A stretch of DNA of 64,000 bases, from contig CAZKBP010000002.1 in the NCBI GenBank assembly GCA_964551015.1, forward strand, positions 186,001-250,000. Reading direction: 5' to 3'. Positions 51,614 through 60,544 of the stretch are shown piece after piece. Within the stretch, counting starts at the first letter, position 1; each line of letters opens with the position of its first letter. The translations under genes were made by a program, and so were the position numbers. A model generated the notes under the pieces. The model was not told the origin of the DNA, did not search any database, and saw only the letters and a program-made list of their open reading frames with translations. The DNA comes from CAZKBP01 sp964551015 (lineage in GTDB: Bacteria > Bacteroidota > Bacteroidia > Cytophagales > Microscillaceae).

Positions 51614-52216
51614 TTACTCTTCCGATTTGTTTATCTCAGAGTCTACCTCCAATCCCTTCTCAATCAGCATCATGAGGATATGAATCACTTTGATATGCAC
51701 TTCTTGAATACGGTCAGCAAAGCCAAAGTGAGGCACACGGATTTCTACGTCGGCCTTGCCTGCGAGCTTACCACCGTCTTTTCCGGTAAGGAGGATTATC
51801 TTCATTTCTTTGGCTTGGGCGGCTTCTACGGCACGCAATACATTGAGCGAATTACCACTGGTACTAATCCCCAAAAGTACGTCTCCGGGCTGCCCCAACC
51901 CCTCTACAAAGCGCGAAAAGACAAATTCATAACCATAGTCATTACTCACACAGCTTAGGTGGCTGGGGTCGGAAATGGCTATGGCGGGTAAGGCTGGGCG
52001 GTCTTCTCGGTAACGTCCGGTGAGTTCTTCGGCAAAGTGCATGGCATCGCAGTGAGAGCCCCCATTACCGCAGGAAATGATTTTATGATTGCTTTGGATG
52101 GCTTCTAGCATGATTTTAGAAGCGGCCTCGATATGATCTATATTGTTTTGGTCGTTGATAAATTTAGCCAGTACAGATTGTGCTTCTTGAAGTTCGTCTA
52201 GGATTAGATTTTGCAT
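51614..52216 (-). CDS. gmhA: Phosphoheptose isomerase
   Basis: A 200-residue SIS-domain isomerase converting sedoheptulose 7-phosphate to D-glycero-D-manno-heptose 7-phosphate, the first step of ADP-heptose synthesis for lipopolysaccharide. Motifs: ISCGNGGSHCDAMHFAEEL near residue 48, DVLLGISTSGNSLNVL near 120, and the metal/active-site His in IQEVHIKVIHILMML. Read leftward; gmhB follows beyond the oppositely oriented nuclease-like gene. Confidence 0.93.
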   Translation of the reverse strand: MQNLILDELQEAQSVLAKFINDQNNIDHIEAASKIMLEAIQSNHKIISCGNGGSHCDAMHFAEELTGRYREDRPALPAIAISDPSHLSCVSNDYGYEFVFSRFVEGLGQPGDVLLGISTSGNSLNVLRAVEAAQAKEMKIILLTGKDGGKLAGKADVEIRVPHFGFADRIQEVHIKVIHILMMLIEKGLEVDSEINKSEE

Positions 52217-52243
52217 TTTGGAGAAGTTTTAAGCCATAAACAT

Positions 52244-52269
52244 ACCGGAGGAGAGAAGCCTCCTCCGGT
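52244..52269 (-). terminator. Strong hairpin between the SPOR-like gene and gmhA
   Basis: ACCGGAGGAG/CTCCTCCGGT, a perfect 10-bp stem with a 6-nt loop. It lies 47 bp past the stop of the SPOR-like lipoprotein gene. Only a weak T-rich stretch follows, so it could be a terminator or an RNA-stabilising structure. Confidence 0.5.
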
Positions 52270-52315
52270 GATAATGCCTAGATATTCTGCAAGAATCAAG
52301 CCCAGCCTTGAGCGA

Positions 52316-52915
52316 TTATTCTTTGTTTTTATTGTCTTGATTTTCCTCATTTGAAATCGGATAACTGGGTGGAGGCGTAGCGCCGTCTTCTTCATTGTAT
52401 ACGACAATGTTGACCAGATCGGGCACAGGGAGGGCATTGGGAAACTCACGCTTCAAAATTTTAAGTACTTCTTTGTACTCATAGGGTTCTAAAAAATCAC
52501 CCACTCTTACTCGGTAAGTAGGGGATTTGTAAATCATGTAGGGATTGGCATTGGGAATCAGCTCATAAGAACGTTGGCGGGCACGACTCGCCTCATTCCG
52601 ATCGCGGCCTCGATAAATCTGAATGCGATAGCCGGGTAGCGTTCGTCTGGTATAGGTGGTGGTGTAAACTGGGGCGCGATAATCCAAGATTTTGTTGAGG
52701 GCTTGGGTAATGTCTAAATTTTGTTGGGTACTATCAAACTGGAGTACAATCTCAATGACTTGTCCTGCTTGGGCTCCTTCGTATCTTTCTCGCTCAAATT
52801 GATAATGATTTCTATAAAGCGAAAAATCTTCCTCAGCAGTGGGTACTACTTTTTTGCCACAACTTACCAGAACGGTGGTCAGGATTACAGAGAGTATTAA
52901 TAATTTTGTTTTCAT
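52316..52915 (-). CDS. SPOR-like lipoprotein
   Basis: A 199-residue protein from the ATG at 52915; 23 further upstream codons are open but begin before the signal peptide. The signal ends in a lipobox LVSC (Cys about residue 18). Residues 90-170 resemble a SPOR/sporulation-related repeat fold: GYRIQIYRGRDRNEASRAR and YRVRVGDFLEPYEYKEVL. SPOR domains bind denuded glycan strands; the lipoprotein is likely an envelope or division-associated factor. It follows secA by 69 bp in the same direction. Confidence 0.7.
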   Translation of the reverse strand: MKTKLLILSVILTTVLVSCGKKVVPTAEEDFSLYRNHYQFERERYEGAQAGQVIEIVLQFDSTQQNLDITQALNKILDYRAPVYTTTYTRRTLPGYRIQIYRGRDRNEASRARQRSYELIPNANPYMIYKSPTYRVRVGDFLEPYEYKEVLKILKREFPNALPVPDLVNIVVYNEEDGATPPPSYPISNEENQDNKNKE

Positions 52916-52937
52916 AATTCCTAGGTATAAAGTGCAA

Positions 52938-52976
52938 CATCCATGACGCCTGATTAAAAATGAAGCATCATGGATG
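52938..52976 (-). terminator. Hairpin after secA
   Basis: CATCCATGA (52938-52946) and TCATGGATG (52968-52976) are perfect 9-bp arms between secA and the SPOR-like gene. No U-run is visible, so read-through into the next gene is likely. Confidence 0.4.
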
Positions 52977-52984
52977 CCAAACAC

Positions 52985-55900
52985 TTAATCTTCAACCAGC
53001 ACGCATTTATTATTTTTGATATCTTCTTCGACCGTCTTGAATTTGACGTCTTTTTTGACCTTGCCATCTGAGTATTGTACCGTTACGCGGGCATTTCGGC
53101 TGTAAGTTTTTTCGGACTTAACGGGCTGTTTTTTCTCTTGAACGGCAGCCTCGGCTTGCGCTTGTGCCACGGCTTGGGAATTGCCTCCGCCTCCTGAGAG
53201 TAAGGATTGAGCTTCGGCTTTGTTGGTTTTGAAGTTGGCTCTGGCGGGTCTTTTCGGGCGGCGCGCTTCCTGCACTTGCCCTGTATCTTGCACGGGCAGA
53301 TCTCCTTGGATCAAGAAAGAAACCGCACTCAGATTGACCTTGGCTACGAATCGCTCAAAGAGTTCGTAGGCTTCAAATTTATAAATTACCAAGGGGTCTT
53401 TTTGCTCGTAGACAGCGTTTTGGACGGACTGTTTGAGGTCATCCATTTCTCGAAGGTGTTCTTTCCATTCTTGATCAATGATGGCTAGCGAGATCATTTT
53501 CTCCATGGTCTTGACTAGCTCTCGTCCCTCGGTTTCAATGACTTTTTTCAGGGGAACAATCACAGGAATCATTCTTTTACCATCTGTAAAATCAACTCTC
53601 ACACTCCCGTCTCCAATGGCTTCTCCCTTGTCTTCATACAATTGCTTAAAGATAGGAAAGGTTTTCTCACGGATTCTTTCGTTCTTGTGTCGGTAGTGGT
53701 TGATGACCGAGTTATAGAGTTGATTAGTAAGCACCTCTACATTCTCTCCTTCAAACTCCTCTTCTTTGATATCGGTTTCAATGCTAAACACGGTGAGCAC
53801 TTCCAGCTTGAAGTTCTCATAATTATCAGGCCCTTGATAATTCCTCACCAAGTCCTCGGCAGTATCGTAAAAGGTATTGAGAATATCTAATTGCAAGCGT
53901 TCTCCGAACAAAGCATTTTTACGACGTTTGTAGATAATCTCACGTTGGGAGTTCATCACGTCGTCGTACTCCAAGAGGCGTTTCCGAATACCGAAGTTAT
54001 TTTCTTCTACTTTCTTCTGTGCACGGGCAATGGAGCGGGTAATCATGGAGTGCTGAATTACTTCTCCCTCTTGCAAGCCCAGGCGATCCATGACCCGAGC
54101 AATTCGGTCTGAACCAAAGAGGCGCATCAAATTATCTTCCAAACTCACAAAAAACTGCGAAGAACCCGGATCTCCCTGCCGACCAGAACGCCCTCTGAGC
54201 TGGCGGTCTACGCGGCGAGATTCGTGCCGCTCGGTACCGATGATGGCTAGCCCTCCGGCGGCTTTGGATTCAGGGGTCAGTTTGATATCCGTACCTCGAC
54301 CGGCCATGTTGGTGGCGATGGTTACGGTTCCGGGCTTTCCGGCTTCGGCCACGACTTCGGCTTCTTTTTGGTGAAGCTTGGCGTTCAAGACTTGGTGCTT
54401 GATTTTCTGGCGATCCAGCATTCGGCTGAGTAGCTCGGAGTTTTCCACGGAAGTGGTACCCACGAGTACAGGGCGACCTTTCTCGACGAGTTCTTGAATC
54501 TCTTCGGCCACGGCATTGTACTTCTCGCGCATGGTCTTGTAGACTAAATCTTCCCGATCGTCTCGGGCAATGGGTACATTGGTAGGAATAACCACTACAT
54601 CTAATTTATAAATATCCCAAAACTCTCCGGCTTCGGTCTCGGCTGTACCTGTCATCCCCGATAGCTTGTGGTACATACGGAAATAATTTTGGAGGGTAAT
54701 GGTGGCGTAGGTTTGAGTGGCTTCTTGAATTCTTACATTTTCTTTGGCCTCTAGGGCTTGGTGCAATCCATCCGAATAACGGCGTCCGTGCATGGCTCGT
54801 CCCGTTTGCTCATCTACGATCTTAACCTCATTATCTACGATGATATAATCCACCTCTTTCTCAAACATCGTGTAAGCCTTGAGCAATTGGTTGATGGTGT
54901 GAATACGCGCCGATTTGAGCGAATAATCATTGATGAGGGCTTCTTTTTTCTCGGCTTTTTCTTGATCGCTGAGTTGATCGTTGTTCTCTAGGGCGGCGAT
55001 CTCACCTCCGATATCAGGCATTACGAAGAAGTTGGGGTCTTCGCCCGAGCTTGTGATGGTATCAATTCCTTTTTCCGTCAGGTCAATCTGGTTATTTTTC
55101 TCCTCGATGGTGAAGTAGAGCGGTTCGTCTGCTTCGGGCATGAGTTTGGCGTTATCTTGCAGATAATAGTTTTCTGTTTTCTGCATGAGGGTTTTCATCC
55201 CGGGTTCTCCCAAAAATTTGATGAGCGGTCTTAGTTTAGGAAAGCCTCGATGCGCTCGGAAAAGTGGTAGCCCTGCTTCTTTGAGATTACCCTCTTTGAT
55301 CTTGCGTTTGGCTTCATTGAGGTAGCCAATGGCTAGTTTGCGTTGTGTCTCCACGAGCTTAGAAATACGGGGTTTAAGCTCCTGGTATTCGTGTTCATCG
55401 CCACGAGGCACGGGGCCGGAGATGATGAGCGGTGTTCGGGCTTCATCAATCAGTACGGAATCGACCTCATCTATCATAGCAAAGTGGTGTTTGCGTTGTA
55501 CGAGGCGATCCACATCATCGGCCATATTATCCCGCAGGTAATCAAAGCCAAATTCATTATTGGTTCCGTAAGTAATATCAGCTTTATAGGCTTGGCGGCG
55601 AGCTTCGGAGTTGGGCTGATGGCCGTCAATACAATCTACACTCAGGCCGTGAAACTCGAAAATAGGCGCCATCCACTCGGCATCCCTTCGGGCGAGGTAG
55701 TCGTTCACGGTTACGATGTGTACGCCTCTTTTGGCGAGGGCATTCAAATAAGCAGGTAGGGTGGCAACGAGCGTTTTACCTTCACCCGTGGCCATCTCGG
55801 CAATTTTCCCTTGGTGGAGTACGATTCCACCGATGAGTTGTACATCGTAATGTACCATGTTCCAAGTAACTTCGTTATCGGCTGCTATCCACTTACCGTG

Positions 55901-56383
55901 CCAGATGGCTGTTTCTCCCTCGATTTCTACGTTGGGCTTTTGGGCAGCGAGTTGCTTATCCCAGAAGGTGGCTTTGACCTGCATTTGCCCTTTTTCTTTG
56001 AAGCGGTAGGCCGTTTCTTTGATCACGGCAAAAGCCAAGGGAAGCACCTCCAGGAGCACCTTCTCTAGCTCTTCGTTGCGATCTTCTTCGAGTTTGTCGA
56101 TCTGATCAAAAATGGCCTCTTTCGCGTCTATGTCCAGGTCAGGATTATCTTCTATTTGCTGGTGCAGGTCGGCAATTTGTGTATCTATCTCTTGCAGATA
56201 ATCATCTATGGTTTGCTTAATCTCGTTGGTTTTGGCTCTGAGTTCTTCATCTGACACGTTGTCAGTATTGAGTTGTCTCCACTCGGTATTGATTTGCTCC
56301 ACGTAAGGCAGGAGTTGCTTCAAATCTCGCTCAGACTTAGAACCAAATAATTTCGTAACTGCTTTGCCTACAATATCTAACAT
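52985..56383 (-). CDS. secA: Preprotein translocase ATPase SecA
   Basis: A 1132-residue motor of the Sec pathway. Walker A EMATGEGKTLVATLP near residue 195, DEVD box MIDEVDSVLIDEA near 303, and helicase motif VI RGRSGRQGDPG. The protein is longer than the E. coli one owing to an N-terminal acidic helical insertion (residues 40-95) and additional insertions around 340-480, as is usual in Bacteroidota. The C-terminal zinc-binding Cys motif is absent. Confidence 0.97.
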   Translation of the reverse strand: MLDIVGKAVTKLFGSKSERDLKQLLPYVEQINTEWRQLNTDNVSDEELRAKTNEIKQTIDDYLQEIDTQIADLHQQIEDNPDLDIDAKEAIFDQIDKLEEDRNEELEKVLLEVLPLAFAVIKETAYRFKEKGQMQVKATFWDKQLAAQKPNVEIEGETAIWHGKWIAADNEVTWNMVHYDVQLIGGIVLHQGKIAEMATGEGKTLVATLPAYLNALAKRGVHIVTVNDYLARRDAEWMAPIFEFHGLSVDCIDGHQPNSEARRQAYKADITYGTNNEFGFDYLRDNMADDVDRLVQRKHHFAMIDEVDSVLIDEARTPLIISGPVPRGDEHEYQELKPRISKLVETQRKLAIGYLNEAKRKIKEGNLKEAGLPLFRAHRGFPKLRPLIKFLGEPGMKTLMQKTENYYLQDNAKLMPEADEPLYFTIEEKNNQIDLTEKGIDTITSSGEDPNFFVMPDIGGEIAALENNDQLSDQEKAEKKEALINDYSLKSARIHTINQLLKAYTMFEKEVDYIIVDNEVKIVDEQTGRAMHGRRYSDGLHQALEAKENVRIQEATQTYATITLQNYFRMYHKLSGMTGTAETEAGEFWDIYKLDVVVIPTNVPIARDDREDLVYKTMREKYNAVAEEIQELVEKGRPVLVGTTSVENSELLSRMLDRQKIKHQVLNAKLHQKEAEVVAEAGKPGTVTIATNMAGRGTDIKLTPESKAAGGLAIIGTERHESRRVDRQLRGRSGRQGDPGSSQFFVSLEDNLMRLFGSDRIARVMDRLGLQEGEVIQHSMITRSIARAQKKVEENNFGIRKRLLEYDDVMNSQREIIYKRRKNALFGERLQLDILNTFYDTAEDLVRNYQGPDNYENFKLEVLTVFSIETDIKEEEFEGENVEVLTNQLYNSVINHYRHKNERIREKTFPIFKQLYEDKGEAIGDGSVRVDFTDGKRMIPVIVPLKKVIETEGRELVKTMEKMISLAIIDQEWKEHLREMDDLKQSVQNAVYEQKDPLVIYKFEAYELFERFVAKVNLSAVSFLIQGDLPVQDTGQVQEARRPKRPARANFKTNKAEAQSLLSGGGGNSQAVAQAQAEAAVQEKKQPVKSEKTYSRNARVTVQYSDGKVKKDVKFKTVEEDIKNNKCVLVED

Positions 56384-56418
56384 ATATGAATGGGGGGTTT
56401 ATCTTCTTATTTTGATTG

Positions 56419-56426
56419 CAAATTTA
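56419..56426 (-). promoter_or_regulatory. Promoter -7 box for secA
   Basis: On the reverse strand TAAATTTG matches TAnnTTTG 36 bp before the secA ATG. The -33 position lacks a TTG at standard spacing. Confidence 0.4.
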
Positions 56427-56632
56427 ATTCTTTTTTGCAAACAACTGTATCTCTTTGGTAGTGGAATAAACGAATTCCAAGCCAACTTATAGAAGATACA
56501 AAATTATGGGTTGAATTGTCAGTTTTTTACGATTTTTTTAAACCAAAGCACCCCTGCAAGAAAAACTAAGCGCGTGCTTGTTTTAGTTGATGGGATTTTT
56601 TATACTAAGAAATATTAGTAAGATATGTGAAA

Positions 56633-57916
56633 ATGACAAAGAACCTTTTAGAAGACCGCCCTGCGTGGCCTGAGCAATACAAAGCCCAAAATCCAGCCCT
56701 CGAGACGATGCCCAAGAATCTCATTCTCTATGGCCCTCCGGGAACGGGCAAAACTTATCAAAGTATTCATTATGCCCTAGCCATTCTAGAAAATCAACCC
56801 TTGGAAGCCATTGAGCAAGAATCCAGGACTTTGGTGATGAAGCGTTTTCGCCATTACCAAACTCAAGGACAAATTGCCTGGTTGACTTTTCATCCTAGTT
56901 ATACTTACGAAGATTTTGTACAAGGACTCAAGCCCAATACGCAGGCAGGCACGCTTCTTTTTGAAAGAAAAGACGGTGTATTCAAACAAATCGCTGATCG
57001 CGCTCGCAAAAATTACGACAGTTTTAGCAAGCAACAGAACCAACCTAAGATTCCTTTTTCTGATTTATTAGACTCTTTACTCTCCCATCGCATCAATCCT
57101 GAAACGGAAGAAATAGAAATTCCTCTGGATATTAATCACCGGATTTACAAATCTGTCATTATCTACGACCTGAGCGAAGAAGCCTTGATTTATCGCCGCC
57201 GCACTAAAAATGATATTGTCAAAGATGAAGGACGAAAGTTATTACTCAGTAAACTAGCTCGGCTCTATGAGGGTCAAGAAATTAAAGAGGCGATTAATGA
57301 GAAATATTACCAAGCCATCGTAGAAGCCGTACGAGAACACGAAGCCAGCCTACATGCCGAAGAGGAAAGAAAAGAACTTAAAAATTTTGTACTCGTGATT
57401 GATGAAATCAACCGAGCTAATATCTCGCAGGTTTTTGGTGAATTAATCACGCTCATAGAAGAAGATAAACGCTATGGCATGCCCAATGGCTTAACCGCCA
57501 CGCTCCCGTCGGGTGAAGAACTAGCCGTACCTAGCAACCTCTATCTGTTGGGAACGATGAACACAGCCGACAAATCGATTGCGCTGCTGGACATTGCTTT
57601 GAGAAGGCGATTCCAGTTCAGAAGTATTTTCCCACAAATTGAGTTAGTTACTGATCAGGCACTCCGAAATATACTCCAAAGTTTGAATCAGGCACTCTAC
57701 GAGGAGAAAAACTCCAGTGATTTTTTGATTGGGCACGCATATTTTTTACAAAAATCGGTAGCAGATTTGCCGACACTGATTAATGAGCAAATTATACCTT
57801 TATTGGAAGAATACTTCACACACCAACCCCATAAAATTCCTCACTTGTTGAAAGCCGCGGGAATTACGATTGAGCAAAAAAATTATCAATGGAGATTTAA
57901 AACCTATCAACCCTAA
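56633..57916 (+). CDS. McrB-type AAA+ GTPase
   Basis: A 427-residue protein from the ATG at 56633 (a GTG two codons earlier is possible). Walker A LILYGPPGTGKTYQS near residue 33, FHPSYTYEDFVQG, Walker B VLVIDEINRANIS near residue 258, and the McrB signature GTMNTADKSIALLDIALRRR. It lacks the N-terminal DNA-recognition domain of E. coli McrB, so target choice must come from elsewhere. McrB with McrC normally cleaves modified DNA. The cognate mcrC is 1.2 kb downstream, separated by a sulfotransferase gene. Confidence 0.88.
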   Translation: MTKNLLEDRPAWPEQYKAQNPALETMPKNLILYGPPGTGKTYQSIHYALAILENQPLEAIEQESRTLVMKRFRHYQTQGQIAWLTFHPSYTYEDFVQGLKPNTQAGTLLFERKDGVFKQIADRARKNYDSFSKQQNQPKIPFSDLLDSLLSHRINPETEEIEIPLDINHRIYKSVIIYDLSEEALIYRRRTKNDIVKDEGRKLLLSKLARLYEGQEIKEAINEKYYQAIVEAVREHEASLHAEEERKELKNFVLVIDEINRANISQVFGELITLIEEDKRYGMPNGLTATLPSGEELAVPSNLYLLGTMNTADKSIALLDIALRRRFQFRSIFPQIELVTDQALRNILQSLNQALYEEKNSSDFLIGHAYFLQKSVADLPTLINEQIIPLLEEYFTHQPHKIPHLLKAAGITIEQKNYQWRFKTYQP

Positions 57917-58050
57917 TTAAAGAAGATAAAGTTGCATTCTCTACAGAAGCCATCACCAGAGAGGGATACAATCTCGGTGAAGATGTTCTTTTTTATAGAT
58001 ATTTGAACAAAAGCTATATAGATACGTCTATTTCAAAAAAAAATGACTAA
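57901..58050 (+). pseudogene. Open remnant after mcrB, no start codon
   Basis: A frame offset from mcrB is open for 49 codons between stops at 57898 and 58048 and has no ATG. Its conceptual product contains KEDKVAFSTEAITREGYNL then GEDVLFYRYLNKSYIDTS, which looks like real protein, possibly the tail of a glycosyltransferase-like gene. It lies where the DNA changes from mcrB to the sulfotransferase and may mark a recombination joint. Confidence 0.3.
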
Positions 58051-58067
58051 ATAACTCGTTGTTGAAG

Positions 58068-58955
58068 ATGAAAAAGTTACAAGAAAAGAGGTACAAGGCA
58101 CTTAGCTTAATTCGCTACAAATTGAACTATTTGCTCCGTAAAATAGCGGGTGCATTCAGTAAGGAAAAACCCACAATCGCGATCGTAGCGACTGCCCCCA
58201 AAGTAGGAAGTACTTGGCTCGTGAAATTATTACGCGATCTTTATGTGTTTAATCACGCAGTACTGCCCGAAGAAGTGCGACCTGATCCGATTCAGGCGAA
58301 ATTGATTGACTTGGACGCACCAGCCACGCCTGATTTTTTGAGAGGGCTAGGCGAAAATTACCTGATCAAAAGCCACTCAGATCCACCAAAGCAGGACTTA
58401 CCTGAAAATGTCAAGCTCATTACCATCGTCCGTGATCCTCGTGATGTGGTGATCTCCATTACTTTCTTCTTGACTCATTTAGAAGAAAGATTGGGAGGAT
58501 GGCCTGAACTCGCGGAGATGGAAGATGATCGCAGCCGTATCATTCATTATCTTAAAAAAGATGTAGGAGTCATTAATCAGTTGGAGGCTTGGACTACGGC
58601 CAAAAGTAATAATATCCATCTACTTACTTACGAAGATTTGCTAGAAAAGCCTCTCGAGGAAATGAGGAAAATGGTAAAATTCTTAGGCTTGAATCTAAGC
58701 GAATCTCGCATTCAAAAGGCCGTAGATAACAATCAATTCGCCAAGCACAGTGGCGGCAGAGAAGCGGGTAAAGAAGATAAAGGCTCTTTCTTCCGCAAAG
58801 GAATCGCTGGTGATTGGGTCAATTATTTTGATGAAGAAATCGTAGAATTGATGAAAACCGTACACGACGGTCGCTGGAATAAACTGATCGTCAATATGGG
58901 CTACGAATCCTCTGCTGATTGGTCAATGCCTCAGACCGAAGAAGTAAATTCCTGA
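58068..58955 (+). CDS. Sulfotransferase-domain protein
   Basis: A 295-residue cytosolic-type sulfotransferase. The 5'-phosphosulfate loop TAPKVGSTWLVKLL is near residue 43, the 3'-phosphate motif IVRDPRDVVISITF near 130, and the C-terminal RKGIAGDW loop near 245. It should transfer sulfate from PAPS to an unknown acceptor. An upstream TTG at 58059 adds three residues only. The location between mcrB and mcrC is unusual, and no PAPS-synthesis gene is nearby. Confidence 0.85.
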   Translation: MKKLQEKRYKALSLIRYKLNYLLRKIAGAFSKEKPTIAIVATAPKVGSTWLVKLLRDLYVFNHAVLPEEVRPDPIQAKLIDLDAPATPDFLRGLGENYLIKSHSDPPKQDLPENVKLITIVRDPRDVVISITFFLTHLEERLGGWPELAEMEDDRSRIIHYLKKDVGVINQLEAWTTAKSNNIHLLTYEDLLEKPLEEMRKMVKFLGLNLSESRIQKAVDNNQFAKHSGGREAGKEDKGSFFRKGIAGDWVNYFDEEIVELMKTVHDGRWNKLIVNMGYESSADWSMPQTEEVNS

Positions 58956-59094
58956 GAAATTTACACAAAGATATATTTGTATTGAGCCGCAGCTAAATCT
59001 CTCTTTTCTTTAACCAACGTATCATATCTAAAACAGCATCCATTTTCTCCCAGATGAGAAAGTGGATTTTGTTTTTTGTAGCTAAATTCAGGGT

Positions 59095-60420
59095 ATGCAT
59101 TCATTTATTCTCTACGAACATCAAAGCTCCCCTGCCTTGGACTTACCCATGAATCGGTGGCAGGCTTGGCAAAATTTCTTGGAAAAGACTTGGCAAAATC
59201 GCTTGTGGCTAGTAGAAGACACTCAAAACCACCACTCCCACCAAGCACTACTAAAACTACGCCCTCCTTATCTGCAAGCCAGAAATTACGTAGGCTATCT
59301 CCGCTACGATGATTTAGAGCTTCATATCTTACCCAAAATTTTCGACTCGCCCGAGCCTCCCGATCTTCGGCTCATCTTCCAGCATCTTTGCTACTATCTT
59401 TCCTATGGGTTTGGCTGGCGTATGCCCCACGAAATACAAACCATGGATAGTATCCCAGTAGAGGCTTGGTCTGATCTATGGATCTGGCTATGGCTCATCT
59501 TCACCGAAAATTATTTGATCGAGGCTGCACGTTGGCAGTTCGAGATACGCCAAGAGCAAAGCACCTACTTCAAAGGACAATTGAAGACTAAGGCTTATTT
59601 TCAAAAAAATTTAGGGAATGGGCAATGGCAACGATTTCCTATCCAACAGGATAAGCTAGTGTATGATCACGCTTTTCATCGTTTACTCAAGTACGTTCAC
59701 CATCGGCTTCGGGCAAGCAATACTTCCGAATTGCTAGCTTCTCGCCTTCGATCGGTTGATTTTTTATTAAAAGAAGTAAATGAACAAAAATTTGACATCA
59801 ACACTGCTCGTAAAATTCAGCTCAGCCGCCCCAGTCCAGAAGAAGCTTTTATTTTGGGTTTTGCTAAGCTTTTTTTAGTAAACGAAGCCACGCATTTGTC
59901 AGGGGAAGGCTATCAAGGTTTTAGCTTACTTTTGCCAATGGAGCGAATCTACGAACGGTTTGTAAGTGGTTTTATTCGTAGGCATTTCCCAGCGTGGCAG
60001 GCGCAGGAGCAAAGTAGCGATTTTCTGGCGCAGACTAAAATAGAAGGGAGACCCGTTTTTCAAATTCGCAATGATATCTACCTTCCCCAGCACAAGCAAA
60101 TCTTGGATACCAAATACCAACTACGCCCCTACCCTTTCGAGAACGAAAAAACAGGTATCAGCTCCGAAGATATGTACCAGATGCTGAGCTATGGTCTGGC
60201 AAGAAATAGTGAAAAAGTGGTTTTGCTTTATCCTGCTCATTTTCAAGAAAAAAATTGGGAGAAAAAAACCACGGAATTTGTCGTAGAAGGCGGTCTATTG
60301 GGTGATCGGCAAATCCAAGTAAAAGCCATGGATTTGCCCATTACGCGTCCAAATCTAGTGGATAACATCGATATGATGGAAACAAAACTCAAAATACAGC
60401 TTCAAGCCATCTTAGACTGA
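59095..60420 (+). CDS. McrC-family PD-(D/E)XK endonuclease
   Basis: A 441-residue protein. The N-terminal part contains NYVGYLRYDDLELHILPKIF and the central helical SDLWIWLWLIFTENYLIEA region (each shown at 20 or fewer residues). The nuclease core is FQIRNDIYLPQHKQILDTKY, with Asp near residue 327 and D-T-K near 338-340, followed by SSEDMYQMLSYG. It should supply the cleavage activity to the McrB-type GTPase. Here it has its own 139-bp upstream gap rather than overlapping mcrB. Confidence 0.85.
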   Translation: MHSFILYEHQSSPALDLPMNRWQAWQNFLEKTWQNRLWLVEDTQNHHSHQALLKLRPPYLQARNYVGYLRYDDLELHILPKIFDSPEPPDLRLIFQHLCYYLSYGFGWRMPHEIQTMDSIPVEAWSDLWIWLWLIFTENYLIEAARWQFEIRQEQSTYFKGQLKTKAYFQKNLGNGQWQRFPIQQDKLVYDHAFHRLLKYVHHRLRASNTSELLASRLRSVDFLLKEVNEQKFDINTARKIQLSRPSPEEAFILGFAKLFLVNEATHLSGEGYQGFSLLLPMERIYERFVSGFIRRHFPAWQAQEQSSDFLAQTKIEGRPVFQIRNDIYLPQHKQILDTKYQLRPYPFENEKTGISSEDMYQMLSYGLARNSEKVVLLYPAHFQEKNWEKKTTEFVVEGGLLGDRQIQVKAMDLPITRPNLVDNIDMMETKLKIQLQAILD

Positions 60421-60461
60421 CGCAAGCAGTTTATAACTCACAAAATTCCTCCTCGGAAAAT

Positions 60462-60490
60462 TTGAAAAACAAAATATTTTCCTTAATTTG
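60462..60490 (+). promoter_or_regulatory. Promoter of the acyl-CoA dehydrogenase gene
   Basis: TTG (60462-60464), then TTAATTTG at 60483-60490 after 18 bp (19 bp if read as TAATTTG). One mismatch to the consensus. The ATG is 54 bp further on. Confidence 0.4.
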
Positions 60491-60544
60491 CATTAAATAA
60501 CTAATCTATTATACTTTATCAAGTCTCAAAAAAGCTGTTACCTT

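Noticed and set aside
55343..55759. Forward frames opposite secA
   Set aside because: All fall within conserved SecA sequence and show no domain pattern.
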